NCBI GenBank assembly: GCA_934307065.1
Contig: CAKRCD010000005.1
Location: 52,044 to 116,043 of the forward strand
DNA from: an uncultured Bariatricus sp.
GTDB lineage: Bacteria; Bacillota; Clostridia; Lachnospirales; Lachnospiraceae
Reading direction: 5' to 3'
Length of the DNA stretch: 64,000 bases
Shown: piece by piece, positions 53,182 through 62,130 of the stretch
Layout: each line of letters opens with the position of its first letter
Numbering within the stretch: the stretch's first letter is position 1
Made by a program: the position numbers and the translations under genes
The notes under the pieces: generated by a model
The model's database searches: none
Told to the model about the DNA's origin: nothing
Seen by the model: only the letters and a program-made list of their open reading frames with translations

Positions 53182-54391
53182 TATTATAACACTTATTGAC
53201 TTCGCGGAGGATGGAAGTGTTTTACATTTTTGTCAGGATTTGATTCATCCAGAGCTTGCACCGTTGCACGAACAGAACGATTATGGATGGCTGAAACGTT
53301 GGTGGAAGCAAAGAGCTGTTCCAATTAGTCAGGGAAATATAAGACAGATGTTGGAACGAAAAGGTTTACTTGGACCGGAAGATTTTCTGCTGAAAAATTT
53401 AGGTTTATCACTTACGGATTATTACTGGATTTCTCCTGTAGATTCTGGAATAACATGGAAGGATGTAAATCTTTTTGACAATGAATTTCATGGAGATATT
53501 CTGATAGGAAATGAAGAAACAGATGGGGAGATGCCGCATTATACTCCGAATGGTTCGCTTCAGGGAACACTTGAGAAAAGCTGGACTATATTAAATGGAG
53601 AGAGGGGAATGTTAAAAGGAAATAGAGATAATTTGTCAGCAGAGAGTATCAATGAAGTGATTGCTTCTAAGCTGCATGAAATGCAAGGTTATTCCAATTA
53701 TACAAATTATAAATTAATTAAGATTCATGGCAAGGATTATGACTATGGATGTTATTCAAAACTTTTTACATCTCAAAATCTGGAATTGATATCAGCGTAT
53801 GATGTGGTTTGTTCTGAAAAGAAAGCGAATGAAACATCAATATATGAACATTTTATTCATGTTTGTGATGACCATGGATTGGAGGAAGAACTGCTGCGCA
53901 GACATTTGGAATATGTGATTATGGCAGATTTTATTTTGTCAGGGAGAGACAGACACCTTAATAATCTTGGAATTTTAAGAAATTCGGAATCATTAAAGTT
54001 TGTTGCACCGGCACCGATTTATGACAGTGGAAAATGTCTTTTTGTTCAAGACAGTGTTCCGGTGACTGACAGAGAATTGTTAAATATAAAAACGGAAAGT
54101 TTTGCAGCTGATGAATTGAAATTGTTGAAGCTGGTTCGAAATAAAGATTTATTGGATGTTACCAAGCTGCCGTCACGTTCATTTGTGGAAGACATATATG
54201 GATTAGATTCACAAATGGATGAACAGAGAATTTCCATGATTGGCGAAGGATATGAAAGAAAAATTGAATTATTCAGGGACTTTCAATTGGGGCAGGACTT
54301 GAATAAAATGAAATTTGCGATAAAGAAGCCACATGCATCAAAACTGAATACAAGCCAATTTATTATTGACATTGAGATTAAGCGTGAATAA
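53153..54391 (+). CDS. HipA-like Ser/Thr kinase toxin
   Basis: A 412-aa protein. ATG 53153 follows TGGAGG inside the preceding gene. A glycine-rich nucleotide loop followed by K-S-W (S-L-Q-G-T-L-E-K-S-W) is visible near residues 139-148. The catalytic loop is G-R-D-R-H-L-N-N with D266, and the metal aspartate is D291 in I-Y-D-S-G-K. These fit the HipA/phosphatidylinositol-kinase-like fold, and no essential residue looks lost. HipA of E. coli inactivates glutamyl-tRNA synthetase; the target here is unknown. Confidence 0.78.
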   Translation: MQYVLKRKDDIITLIDFAEDGSVLHFCQDLIHPELAPLHEQNDYGWLKRWWKQRAVPISQGNIRQMLERKGLLGPEDFLLKNLGLSLTDYYWISPVDSGITWKDVNLFDNEFHGDILIGNEETDGEMPHYTPNGSLQGTLEKSWTILNGERGMLKGNRDNLSAESINEVIASKLHEMQGYSNYTNYKLIKIHGKDYDYGCYSKLFTSQNLELISAYDVVCSEKKANETSIYEHFIHVCDDHGLEEELLRRHLEYVIMADFILSGRDRHLNNLGILRNSESLKFVAPAPIYDSGKCLFVQDSVPVTDRELLNIKTESFAADELKLLKLVRNKDLLDVTKLPSRSFVEDIYGLDSQMDEQRISMIGEGYERKIELFRDFQLGQDLNKMKFAIKKPHASKLNTSQFIIDIEIKRE

Positions 54392-54441
54392 TAGCGGACA
54401 GGATGGTACAACAGTATTCTTGTTCTTAGCGCGGAAGATAA

Positions 54442-54485
54442 TATAAGGGAAGCTGCGGATTGAAAAGCCGCAAGCTTCCCTTATA
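54442..54485. terminator. Bidirectional terminator between convergent genes
   Basis: TATAAGGGAAGCT and AGCTTCCCTTATA (13 bp, perfect) plus inner GCGG/CCGC around a nine-base loop. It separates the hip-like operon from the leftward hydrolase gene. Confidence 0.8.
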
Positions 54486-54558
54486 TGTTCATATAGCACA
54501 GGTATACACCGAAAAAGGTTCGGTAAAGCTATTTAGCAATGTATTTGTTTTTTATACT

Positions 54559-56430
54559 CTAGACAAACAAAACGTATCCTTTGTCAATTGGTGTATATGC
54601 CTTATCTGTCAGTGAATCATATGTACAAATCAGACCTTCATCTAATACCATCAATCTGCGTCCTTCTGGAATCTCAGGAAGTTTGGCTAACTGATATTCA
54701 AAACGGTAGCCTTTATTTTCTGCCTCCGGTGTTTCAAAGCCCTGTCCTGCATAAAGCGGGAGCGTGGAAGCATCACGATAATGATAAGAAGCGCAGATAC
54801 AATGTTCTACATCATCACGTACTTCGAAGATTGGACTCATCAAATCACGGCTAGGATTGCTTGGAGTATCGAGAAATCCGGTTGCACGATTATCGTCTAT
54901 TGGCTTAACGGCTGCTTCAAACAGACCGTAAACGCCACTGTTGTCCCGGCCTGAGAAGGAAAGCATGATAATTCCTTCTTCATCTTTCAGAAGTGAAACC
55001 TGGAAACCGGTCATAATCTCGTTGATAACAATATCATATGGGGTGGCATTTGTGACGATATATTTTTTGCCAACTCTGTTTTTCCATGCATCGGAAACCT
55101 CCGGAGCCGGAAGCACTTTCTGCGCCATCGGAGAAGTGACGCCATTATAGCTTGATAAAGCGTAAATGTCGTTTCCGTGTTTTTCGAAGGTTAATGTGCG
55201 GTGTTCTTCCCCATGGAAAAGGCTTCCATCGAAAGAAAGCGGAGCAAATACCTGATGTGAACCACCTCTTGTATCATCCATTGTAATGGAACAGTGTGCT
55301 CCGTACATATGGAAATGAAGAATACCGCTTGGCACAAGATAAGTACCGGCATTTTCAGCGATATATGCTTCTGGAATCGGAGTAAAGCTCTTGTAAATGT
55401 TGATGCCCTGTTCCAGCATAGCAACAGCGAACATCCGTAAAATGGCTTCTGTTACGTCAATCTGGCAGTCGTGTGTTTCGGAAATGGCGAGTACAGCATT
55501 GTATTTCGGAATTACAAGGAATTTCGTTGTAAACTGGAAACTGTTACCGCCTTTTAACAATACGCCTTCGCCCAAATCATAATCAGGGTGTGTATAGCAG
55601 ACATTATCCCATCCCAAACCATAATTGGCAGAAGATTCATCCAGCGTGAGGAAAGTACGACCGTGTTTGGTAGCCATTTCTGCTTTGCTTTCCTTGGAAA
55701 TGATGTCACTGTCTGCCAGAAAATTATTTCCAAAAGTACAGAGGTCACTCATACAAGTGGTAAATCCGGCACCGCCCTGAATCAAAAGCAATTCTTCGGT
55801 ACGATTCTTTTCGTGTACCAGAGGATATTCCGGGTTGCGGTTTGGTGCAAGGCGGCTGGATGGTGCATGAATTGGCTCGGTAATATGGTTCATACAGTAG
55901 TCAGCATAAGGTTCACCGGTCACTTCTGCGACTACCATTTCCGCAAGTGTAAATCCATCATTACAGTACACAGCATATTCACCCGGTTCCGCTTTCAGAT
56001 AATTATTTGCCATATATTCATAGACATCTGCATAATAGTCAGCCCCCTCTATATTGGAAACAGAGAAGCCTTTCCACTGGGTTCCCGGAAGTCCGCTTGT
56101 GTGGCTGAGGCAGTGGCGGAGTGTGATTTTGCGGAATCTTTCATCCGGCATATAAAAACGTGGAAGATATTCACAAACCGGAGTATCCAGAGTAACTTTC
56201 CCCTGTTCTACAAGCTGCATAACAGCAGCAGCGCAGTAAATCTTTGATACGGAAGCCACGTTATAAGTACTCTTTGTTGTAGCAGCGGTTTTTGCTTCAT
56301 TACCCTGCGTTCCCAGAGAATCACTGGCAAGAAGCTCTCCGTCTTTCATGATTGCATAAGACACGGAAGTGAAATCTTTTGCAAGCCCGTAGCGTAAAAT
56401 TTCTGATAATTTTTCTGTAAGGTTTTTCAT
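54559..56430 (-). CDS. Serine hydrolase of the class C beta-lactamase/PBP4* fold, cytoplasmic
   Basis: A 623-aa protein with AAGGAGAC upstream. The catalytic S60-V-S-K63 (S-x-x-K) and Y155-C-N157 (Y-x-N) motifs are present, and G-H/L-x-G-G-N-like L-L-K-G-G-N-S near 290 supplies the third element. Residues above ~370 form an additional beta-rich region. There is no signal peptide, so it should act in the cytoplasm on a small ester, amide or peptide. Beta-lactam resistance is unlikely. It is divergent from a large HTH regulator whose operator-like palindrome covers its -10. Confidence 0.85.
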   Translation of the reverse strand: MKNLTEKLSEILRYGLAKDFTSVSYAIMKDGELLASDSLGTQGNEAKTAATTKSTYNVASVSKIYCAAAVMQLVEQGKVTLDTPVCEYLPRFYMPDERFRKITLRHCLSHTSGLPGTQWKGFSVSNIEGADYYADVYEYMANNYLKAEPGEYAVYCNDGFTLAEMVVAEVTGEPYADYCMNHITEPIHAPSSRLAPNRNPEYPLVHEKNRTEELLLIQGGAGFTTCMSDLCTFGNNFLADSDIISKESKAEMATKHGRTFLTLDESSANYGLGWDNVCYTHPDYDLGEGVLLKGGNSFQFTTKFLVIPKYNAVLAISETHDCQIDVTEAILRMFAVAMLEQGINIYKSFTPIPEAYIAENAGTYLVPSGILHFHMYGAHCSITMDDTRGGSHQVFAPLSFDGSLFHGEEHRTLTFEKHGNDIYALSSYNGVTSPMAQKVLPAPEVSDAWKNRVGKKYIVTNATPYDIVINEIMTGFQVSLLKDEEGIIMLSFSGRDNSGVYGLFEAAVKPIDDNRATGFLDTPSNPSRDLMSPIFEVRDDVEHCICASYHYRDASTLPLYAGQGFETPEAENKGYRFEYQLAKLPEIPEGRRLMVLDEGLICTYDSLTDKAYTPIDKGYVLFV

Positions 56431-56509
56431 TCGTATAGTCTCCTTTGTAGTAATTGCTTAGAAAAACAGAAAACAGAAATCCTGTTTTACTGTTTAATTA
56501 CTTGGTTCT

Positions 56510-56548
56510 TATAGTATTTACTATACTTTCTTTGAAATATTCTGTCAA
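56510..56548 (-). promoter_or_regulatory. Hydrolase promoter with palindrome over the -10
   Basis: On the minus strand TTGACA (56548-56543), a 17-bp spacer and TATAGT (56525-56520) form the promoter. The palindrome TATAGTATTTACTATA (56510-56525) includes the -10. A second inverted repeat, AAAACAG/CTGTTTT, lies at about 56470-56488 in the 5' leader. Repression at the -10 palindrome is likely. Confidence 0.7.
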
Positions 56549-56604
56549 TAGCGGAAATAAACATATAATCGAATATAAAATAAAATTTGTGAACTTCAAT
56601 CTGC

Positions 56605-56633
56605 TTGGCTTTTTTGCAAATATCGTATACAAT
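56605..56633 (+). promoter_or_regulatory. Promoter of the HTH/TPR regulator gene
   Basis: TTGGCT (56605-56610), a 17-bp spacer and TACAAT (56628-56633), about 40 bp before the ATG. Confidence 0.6.
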
Positions 56634-56672
56634 ATAAATTGAATTGGTAAAACTAAGGATAAGAGGAAGCTT

Positions 56673-58523
56673 ATGGAGAACGGAATAGGGGAACTTTTGT
56701 TTCAAATGCGAACGGAAGCGGGTTTAAGCCAGGGGCAGGTCTGTCACCATTTATGTTCAGTGCCGCAGTATGCAAGGCTGGAAGCCAATCAGATAACCAT
56801 AGATGTGTTTTTGTTGGACAGAATTTTTGGCAGAATGGGGAAGTCAACGGAGCGGCTGGAATATGTACTGCCAAGGGAAATATATGAGATATACGAACTT
56901 CAATATTTGATTCAACGGGCTATCTGTCATCGTGATTATGAGGGCGCATTGGATTTGCTTGGAAAATATGAAGCGATGAAAATTTCAGAAAAACCATTAC
57001 ATGTACAATTTGTTGAGCAGGAGAAGGCGCAGGTAGAATGGCTGCGGTCAAAAGATGTCGGTGTGACGTTAGTGCATGTGGAAAATGCATTGAGGCAGAC
57101 TGTAGAATATGAAGAATTTACAGAACTGCTTCAGCATGAAAATACATATAGCGTGGAAGAACTGAAGTTATTGCTGTTTCGATGGGATATTTGTTTTCAG
57201 ACAGAATACCAGAGAACAGATAAAGAACTACTCGCGTTGTTAAAATTCTGCAATCAGGACAAGTATGTGGATGTGGAACAAGTGAAAGTATTTCCATATG
57301 CAGTCTGCTTGTGGGCACGAATCTGCAATTGGGAGAAAGAACTGGAACAATTAGAAGCGTATGTGAAAAAATCTGTTTCACTATTGGAAAATACAGGAAA
57401 AGTGCTTTTCTTAAGCGAAATACTGACGCTTTATAAGGAAATTCTTTGCTATCGGCAAAAAGAAGATACACCATTTTTCAGAAAACTGGAGAAACAGATA
57501 CAATGTCTGAAAGATTCGGAAAATGAGTTCGGTGTTATTTTGCGGGATTTTGTGTTGTTTAGTCACATGAATCGCCGATTCGATGTGGATTCAGAGATTA
57601 TTCAAAGGACAAGAACATTGAGAAAAATGTCGCAGGAAACCTTGTGTGAAGATATCTGTACGCAGGAAGAGTTATCGAGAGTGGAAACCGGAAAAAGAAA
57701 GCTGCGGGATAAGAATCTGAATGCATTTATGGAACGGCTGAACCGTCCGCAGAAAAGAGTCAATATGATAATTTCTTCCAGACAATATAAAGTGTATGAA
57801 CTGAAAAGAAGTTATTTTAACGAATTGTCTTTATTTCATTTTGAAGAAGCGCAAAAAGTTTATGATGAAATCGTAGAAATGTTGGACAGTTCCATACCCG
57901 AAAACCGACAATTTCTCGTAGGAGAAAAGGCAAAACTGGATTATGAGCTGTCGAAGCTGGACTGGAAGGAATGTCTGGAAAAACTAAATGCAGCATTGCG
58001 AATGACACTGGATGTAGAAATAGAAGAAATAGGAAAGATACATTTATCGGCAGAAGAACACTGTATCTTAAACGAAATAGCAGTTATTTTTTATGAAAAT
58101 AAAAGAGGAGAAGAAAGTATTAAGATTCTGGAAGGTCAGATACAGAGTCTCAAAAGTGAATATGTAAAACCTGTTTTTCATTTGATGGAGTGGCAAGTAG
58201 CAGTGAGTAATCTGTCTATTATTTGTGAAGCTATGGGGAAACCGGAACAGGCAATATTGGCATGTAAAGGAAAAACAGAGACTGAATTGGAAGCAGGAAA
58301 AGGAAACCGTGTGGGATGTACGTTTGTAACAGAAGCCAGTGCTATGGAGCAATTGGATAAGGATGAGTGTGTAGATTATTTCAAAAAAGGATTAGAATGG
58401 CTGGAACTGTATCATCAAACGTGGCGATATGGATGTGTGAAAAAATATGTGACATCGGAGGAATGCAAATATCGAGGAGAGTTTAAGTATCTTTTAAACG
58501 AGAATACAGACTGTTTACAATAG
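56673..58523 (+). CDS. Large regulator with two HTH segments and a helical-repeat body
   Basis: A 616-aa protein with AAGAGGAAG upstream. The first XRE-like helix-turn-helix spans about 5-60 (L-L-F-Q-M-R-T-E-A-G-L-S-Q-G-Q-V-C). A second one lies near 305-355 (R-T-R-T-L-R-K-M-S-Q-E-T-L-C-E-D-I-C, then E-L-S-R-V-E-T-G-K-R). The rest is all-helical and recalls TPR repeats of Rgg/RRNPP-type peptide-sensing regulators. The architecture HTH-helical-HTH-helical looks like a tandem duplication of one regulator. No peptide gene was recognised nearby. It probably controls the divergent hydrolase and the transport genes downstream. Confidence 0.7.
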   Translation: MENGIGELLFQMRTEAGLSQGQVCHHLCSVPQYARLEANQITIDVFLLDRIFGRMGKSTERLEYVLPREIYEIYELQYLIQRAICHRDYEGALDLLGKYEAMKISEKPLHVQFVEQEKAQVEWLRSKDVGVTLVHVENALRQTVEYEEFTELLQHENTYSVEELKLLLFRWDICFQTEYQRTDKELLALLKFCNQDKYVDVEQVKVFPYAVCLWARICNWEKELEQLEAYVKKSVSLLENTGKVLFLSEILTLYKEILCYRQKEDTPFFRKLEKQIQCLKDSENEFGVILRDFVLFSHMNRRFDVDSEIIQRTRTLRKMSQETLCEDICTQEELSRVETGKRKLRDKNLNAFMERLNRPQKRVNMIISSRQYKVYELKRSYFNELSLFHFEEAQKVYDEIVEMLDSSIPENRQFLVGEKAKLDYELSKLDWKECLEKLNAALRMTLDVEIEEIGKIHLSAEEHCILNEIAVIFYENKRGEESIKILEGQIQSLKSEYVKPVFHLMEWQVAVSNLSIICEAMGKPEQAILACKGKTETELEAGKGNRVGCTFVTEASAMEQLDKDECVDYFKKGLEWLELYHQTWRYGCVKKYVTSEECKYRGEFKYLLNENTDCLQ

Positions 58524-58621
58524 ACTTTATAAAATGGATTTTCAGGAAATGTCATAAACTTTTTCAAAATTATCGGATATGCTGGAAGCAGAGCTGTATT
58601 TCAAATGAGGAGGGAAACTTT

Positions 58622-59032
58622 ATGAAGTTTACGATAAAAGAATACAACGAATATCATGAACAGGAAATATTGAATTTATATAAAAGTGTTGGATGGGTTA
58701 ATTATGTGAATTACCCGGAAATGATAAAGAATGCTTATAAAGGGTCTTTGAAGATTCTTGGGGCATACGATGGGGAAAAGCTGTTGGGAATTATCCGTGT
58801 GGTAGGAGATGGATATTCAATTATTTATATTCAAGATATTATTGTTTTGCCTGAATATCAGCATCAGGGAATTGGAACAGCACTTATTAATAAAATGACC
58901 GAAATTTATAAAAATGTTTATCAAAAAGTATTGCTTACGGATGATACGGATAAAACCATTCAATTCTATCAATCAGTGGGATTTCGGGCAGATACGGAAC
59001 TGGGATGCAAGGCTTTTGTGAAGATGGGATAA
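58622..59032 (+). CDS. GNAT family N-acetyltransferase
   Basis: A 136-aa protein with GAGGAGGG. The acetyl-CoA loop is L-P-E-Y-Q-H-Q-G-I-G-T-A-L, and Q-F-Y-Q-S-V-G-F-R closes the fold. The N-terminus (Y-K-S-V-G-W-V-N-Y-V-N-Y-P) resembles small GNATs often annotated as acting on amines or antibiotics. The substrate is unknown. It overlaps the longest frame of the MFS gene and precedes it closely, so joint expression is likely. Confidence 0.85.
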   Translation: MKFTIKEYNEYHEQEILNLYKSVGWVNYVNYPEMIKNAYKGSLKILGAYDGEKLLGIIRVVGDGYSIIYIQDIIVLPEYQHQGIGTALINKMTEIYKNVYQKVLLTDDTDKTIQFYQSVGFRADTELGCKAFVKMG

Positions 59033-59055
59033 CAAAAATAGAGAGGATTTGTGAT

Positions 59056-60258
59056 GTGTTACGTGAAAGAAGAATAAAAAATAAAGATTACCGAAGATTG
59101 TTGATGGCGATTATCGTCAGCGAGTTTGGGGATGTTTTGTTTGATTTGTTCATTGTATGGAAGATAACAATGGACTCGCAAAATATTATGAACGCAGCGT
59201 ATATGTTGGGGAGTTCGATTGCGTTTCGTGGAATTTTATCTTTGGGAATCGGAATCATCATTGATAAATATAACAAGAAAAAATTAATTATTGGGTCAAA
59301 CATTTTGTCGGCTTTGATTATAGCCACATTTGCAGTGGCTTATCCATTTGTAATTGGCCATATTATGGTTGGCATTGCATTCATTCTGGTAAATGATATT
59401 TGCAATGCAGTGTTTTGGAATACTTATACAGTGATTGCTTCGGAAAAATTCCCGAAAGAAGAATTTATTACATTTCAGTCCAATTCTGCCATGTGTACGA
59501 GGTGTGTTCAAATTGCAGGGGCAGCAGTGGTAGGAGTGATGATAGATGTGATACCGGATGTCGCAATTTTTGGAATAGATATTTTGACCTTTCTTGTTTC
59601 AGCTATGTTGATTTCGAAGATTGATTATGCGTGGAAACAAAAAGACTCGGCTGGTAAAATTTCTGGTGAAGAGAATATCATTTGTCAAATCAAAAATGCG
59701 TTCCAATTTATCATACAGAATCCTATTGTAAGAGGAATTGTGATTTTAGTATTTGGATTAAATCTTGCATATGGATTTATCCCTAATATTCTGCCGCTTA
59801 CACTGGCAGAGCAGTCGGGAAATGCGGTACTTCTGGGAAGTATAAAATCGATGATGGCACTTGGAGAACTGTTTGGATTGCTGATTGTCAACCGGTATGG
59901 GAAATATATCAGCGGGTTGTTTCAAATTGCCATGTTCTGTTGCGGAATCTGTATGTTGAGTCTGATGGTAATACATAATTGGTTTCTTGTCATTGTTTTC
60001 CTGCTTTATGGAGTCTTTGATGCAATGACGCAGCCGATGTTCAGTTACATGATTACAAGGATAGATGAAAAGAACAGAGGAAAAATCCTTGGTGGAATTG
60101 ATGCGCTGCTGTTGCTTTCGCCAAGCTTTGGAATTGCGATAGGAACAAAGTTGATTGCGGTAAATTATAACTGGGCAATTTTATATTTAACCATTATTTT
60201 TGCGGGCGGTTTTCTGATGGTAACGCTTAATCGAAAATTAAATCACTTAAAGGTATAA
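59056..60258 (+). CDS. Major facilitator superfamily exporter
   Basis: A 400-aa protein. GTG 59056 follows AGAGGA nine bases upstream; the longer frame starting inside the GNAT gene is rejected. About twelve hydrophobic helices can be traced. The charged loop 2-3 motif G-I-I-I-D-K-Y-N-K-K-K-L is the MFS motif A. Proteins of this size and pattern (MFS_1/MFS_3, macrolide-efflux-like) usually export drugs or metabolites. The natural cargo is unknown. Ten bases before the ABC pair. Confidence 0.85.
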   Translation: MLRERRIKNKDYRRLLMAIIVSEFGDVLFDLFIVWKITMDSQNIMNAAYMLGSSIAFRGILSLGIGIIIDKYNKKKLIIGSNILSALIIATFAVAYPFVIGHIMVGIAFILVNDICNAVFWNTYTVIASEKFPKEEFITFQSNSAMCTRCVQIAGAAVVGVMIDVIPDVAIFGIDILTFLVSAMLISKIDYAWKQKDSAGKISGEENIICQIKNAFQFIIQNPIVRGIVILVFGLNLAYGFIPNILPLTLAEQSGNAVLLGSIKSMMALGELFGLLIVNRYGKYISGLFQIAMFCCGICMLSLMVIHNWFLVIVFLLYGVFDAMTQPMFSYMITRIDEKNRGKILGGIDALLLLSPSFGIAIGTKLIAVNYNWAILYLTIIFAGGFLMVTLNRKLNHLKV

Positions 60259-60267
60259 AAGATACTG

Positions 60268-62130
60268 ATGTTAAGTCAGGTGGAGAAATTAGAAGAAATG
60301 TCAATCAATAAAGAATTAAAGGTATTAGCAAAAGAGTTGAAAATCATCAAGGAATCACGGAACGGGTACTTGTATTTTTTCATGGCATGCAAAATTTTTT
60401 GCGGGGCAATGATTCCCATCGGTCTTGCATATATTCCGAAACAGTTTATTCAGTGGTTTCAGTCAGGGCAGGATTTACATATGCTTCCGGTATGCCTGCT
60501 GTTTCTGAGTGTGCTTGTACTGAGTATTCTGAATACCACAACACGCGGGATATTGGATGTGCGTCTGACAAAGTTAAGAAGAGATGAAGTAGAAAAATAT
60601 CAGAAATGGTATCAACAAGTGGATTATGTATATTTGGAAGACCCGGAATTTGCAGTGAAAAGTGAAAGTGCAATTGATGCGCTTGGAGGCGGAGAAGGTT
60701 TCTTCTCCGTGTATTTTCATTTCATGAGTCTGGCTGAAAATATGATTACTGCGCTTGTCAGTGGTGTGGTTTTGGCTGCGTTTCATCCGCTGATAGTTAT
60801 TATTTGTGTACTTATTTTTCTGATGAAAGGGAAGATAACGCATAAAGTAGCAGAATATATAAAGGAAAATGAACCGGAACGGGCAAAACTGAACAGGCAG
60901 AAACGGTATTATGCGGATTTGGGGTATGATTTTTCTTATGGAAAAGATATTCGTATTTTTTCACTTTCGGAAAAGCTGAAAGGCTTCTTTTGCGAAAAAT
61001 CAGAGGCGTATGTGCAGAATGTAAAACGGATTTCCCTGAAAAAACTAAAGCTGAATATCAGTACCGAAGGGCTGCTTTTTGTCCGAAATGGAATTGTTTT
61101 TCTGATGATTTGTGCCGGATATTATCATGGGAATATTGATATTAGTGATGTAACACTTTTTCTCGGAATGACACTGGCATTAAATAATGCGTTAGATACG
61201 CTATCGGATACATGGACAGAATTTGTCAGTAATACCACTTATGCGGCACACTATTTTGATTTGGTGGATGATCCCGTTTATATGGAGACGACGAAAGAGG
61301 AAAAATTGCAGGAACCAATACATAGAATTTCCTTTGAAAATGTTTGCTTTCGTTATCCGAAGACGGAAGCGTGGGTACTGCAGAATCTGAATCTGGAAAT
61401 CCGGAAAGGGGAAAAGATTGCGTTTGTGGGTGTAAATGGTGCGGGCAAGAGCACCATTATTAAACTGCTTACGCATTTGTATGATGTGACTTATGGTTCG
61501 GTTAAGGTCAATGGAATCAATATAAGTTCCATTGCAAGAGAAGAATATTATCAAAGATTTTCTGTCGTATATCAGGATGTGAATGTATATGCAGGAAGTA
61601 TTCTGGAAAATATTTCGGGCACATCGGAGCAGCAAACAGACCGGCAAAGAGCGATTACGTGTCTCAAAGCAATGAAGCTAGATGAGAAAATAGAAACCTT
61701 GCCGCAGGGATATGACACGACCTTATTGAAAGTGATTGACGAGAATGGAACAGAATTTTCCGGTGGACAGAATCAGAAGCTGGCAATAGCCAGAGCACTT
61801 TATAAAAATGCGGATGTTTACATACTGGATGAGCCGACTTCTGCATTGGATGCACTTGCAGAAAAAGAAGTGTTTGAACTGTTTAATGAATCGGTGAAAG
61901 AAAAAACGGTAATTTACATTTCCCACAGACTTTCCAGTACCAGATTCTGCGACCGCATTTATATGCTTACCAAGGAAGGTATCAGTGAATGTGGTACTCA
62001 CGAGGAATTAATGCAGAAGCGTGGAACGTATTATCGAATGTTTGAGACTCAGGGAAAATATTACCGGAAGGAGAGTGGTGAAAATGAAGTCGCTTACAAC
62101 ATTGCAGAAGTTTGTGACGATTATTCATAG
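60268..62130 (+). CDS. ABC transporter half-subunit (membrane and ATPase domains), first of a pair
   Basis: A 620-aa type IV ABC half-transporter. ATG 60268 is used; ATG 60298 is an alternative, and neither has a strong site. The membrane domain (about 30-330) has six helices. The ATPase domain has Walker A G-V-N-G-A-G-K-S-T, signature F-S-G-G-Q-N-Q-K and Walker B V-Y-I-L-D-E-P-T-S. It lacks a peptidase C39 domain. With the overlapping next gene it likely forms a heterodimeric exporter of peptides, lipids or drugs. Confidence 0.9.
   Translation: MLSQVEKLEEMSINKELKVLAKELKIIKESRNGYLYFFMACKIFCGAMIPIGLAYIPKQFIQWFQSGQDLHMLPVCLLFLSVLVLSILNTTTRGILDVRLTKLRRDEVEKYQKWYQQVDYVYLEDPEFAVKSESAIDALGGGEGFFSVYFHFMSLAENMITALVSGVVLAAFHPLIVIICVLIFLMKGKITHKVAEYIKENEPERAKLNRQKRYYADLGYDFSYGKDIRIFSLSEKLKGFFCEKSEAYVQNVKRISLKKLKLNISTEGLLFVRNGIVFLMICAGYYHGNIDISDVTLFLGMTLALNNALDTLSDTWTEFVSNTTYAAHYFDLVDDPVYMETTKEEKLQEPIHRISFENVCFRYPKTEAWVLQNLNLEIRKGEKIAFVGVNGAGKSTIIKLLTHLYDVTYGSVKVNGINISSIAREEYYQRFSVVYQDVNVYAGSILENISGTSEQQTDRQRAITCLKAMKLDEKIETLPQGYDTTLLKVIDENGTEFSGGQNQKLAIARALYKNADVYILDEPTSALDALAEKEVFELFNESVKEKTVIYISHRLSSTRFCDRIYMLTKEGISECGTHEELMQKRGTYYRMFETQGKYYRKESGENEVAYNIAEVCDDYS

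Noticed and set aside
55588..56247. 219-aa rightward frame opposite the hydrolase gene
   Set aside because: It is antisense to the well-supported serine hydrolase coding sequence, with no ribosome binding site and no family resemblance.
54559..56430. Beta-lactamase conferring antibiotic resistance
   Set aside because: The S-x-x-K and Y-x-N motifs are shared by many esterases and peptidases. There is no signal peptide and a large extra domain is present, so a resistance role is not supported.
58524..58621. Signal peptide gene for the two-HTH regulator (short frames of 7-9 codons)
   Set aside because: Frames this short arise by chance, and none has a ribosome binding site or the hydrophobic pattern of known signalling peptides.
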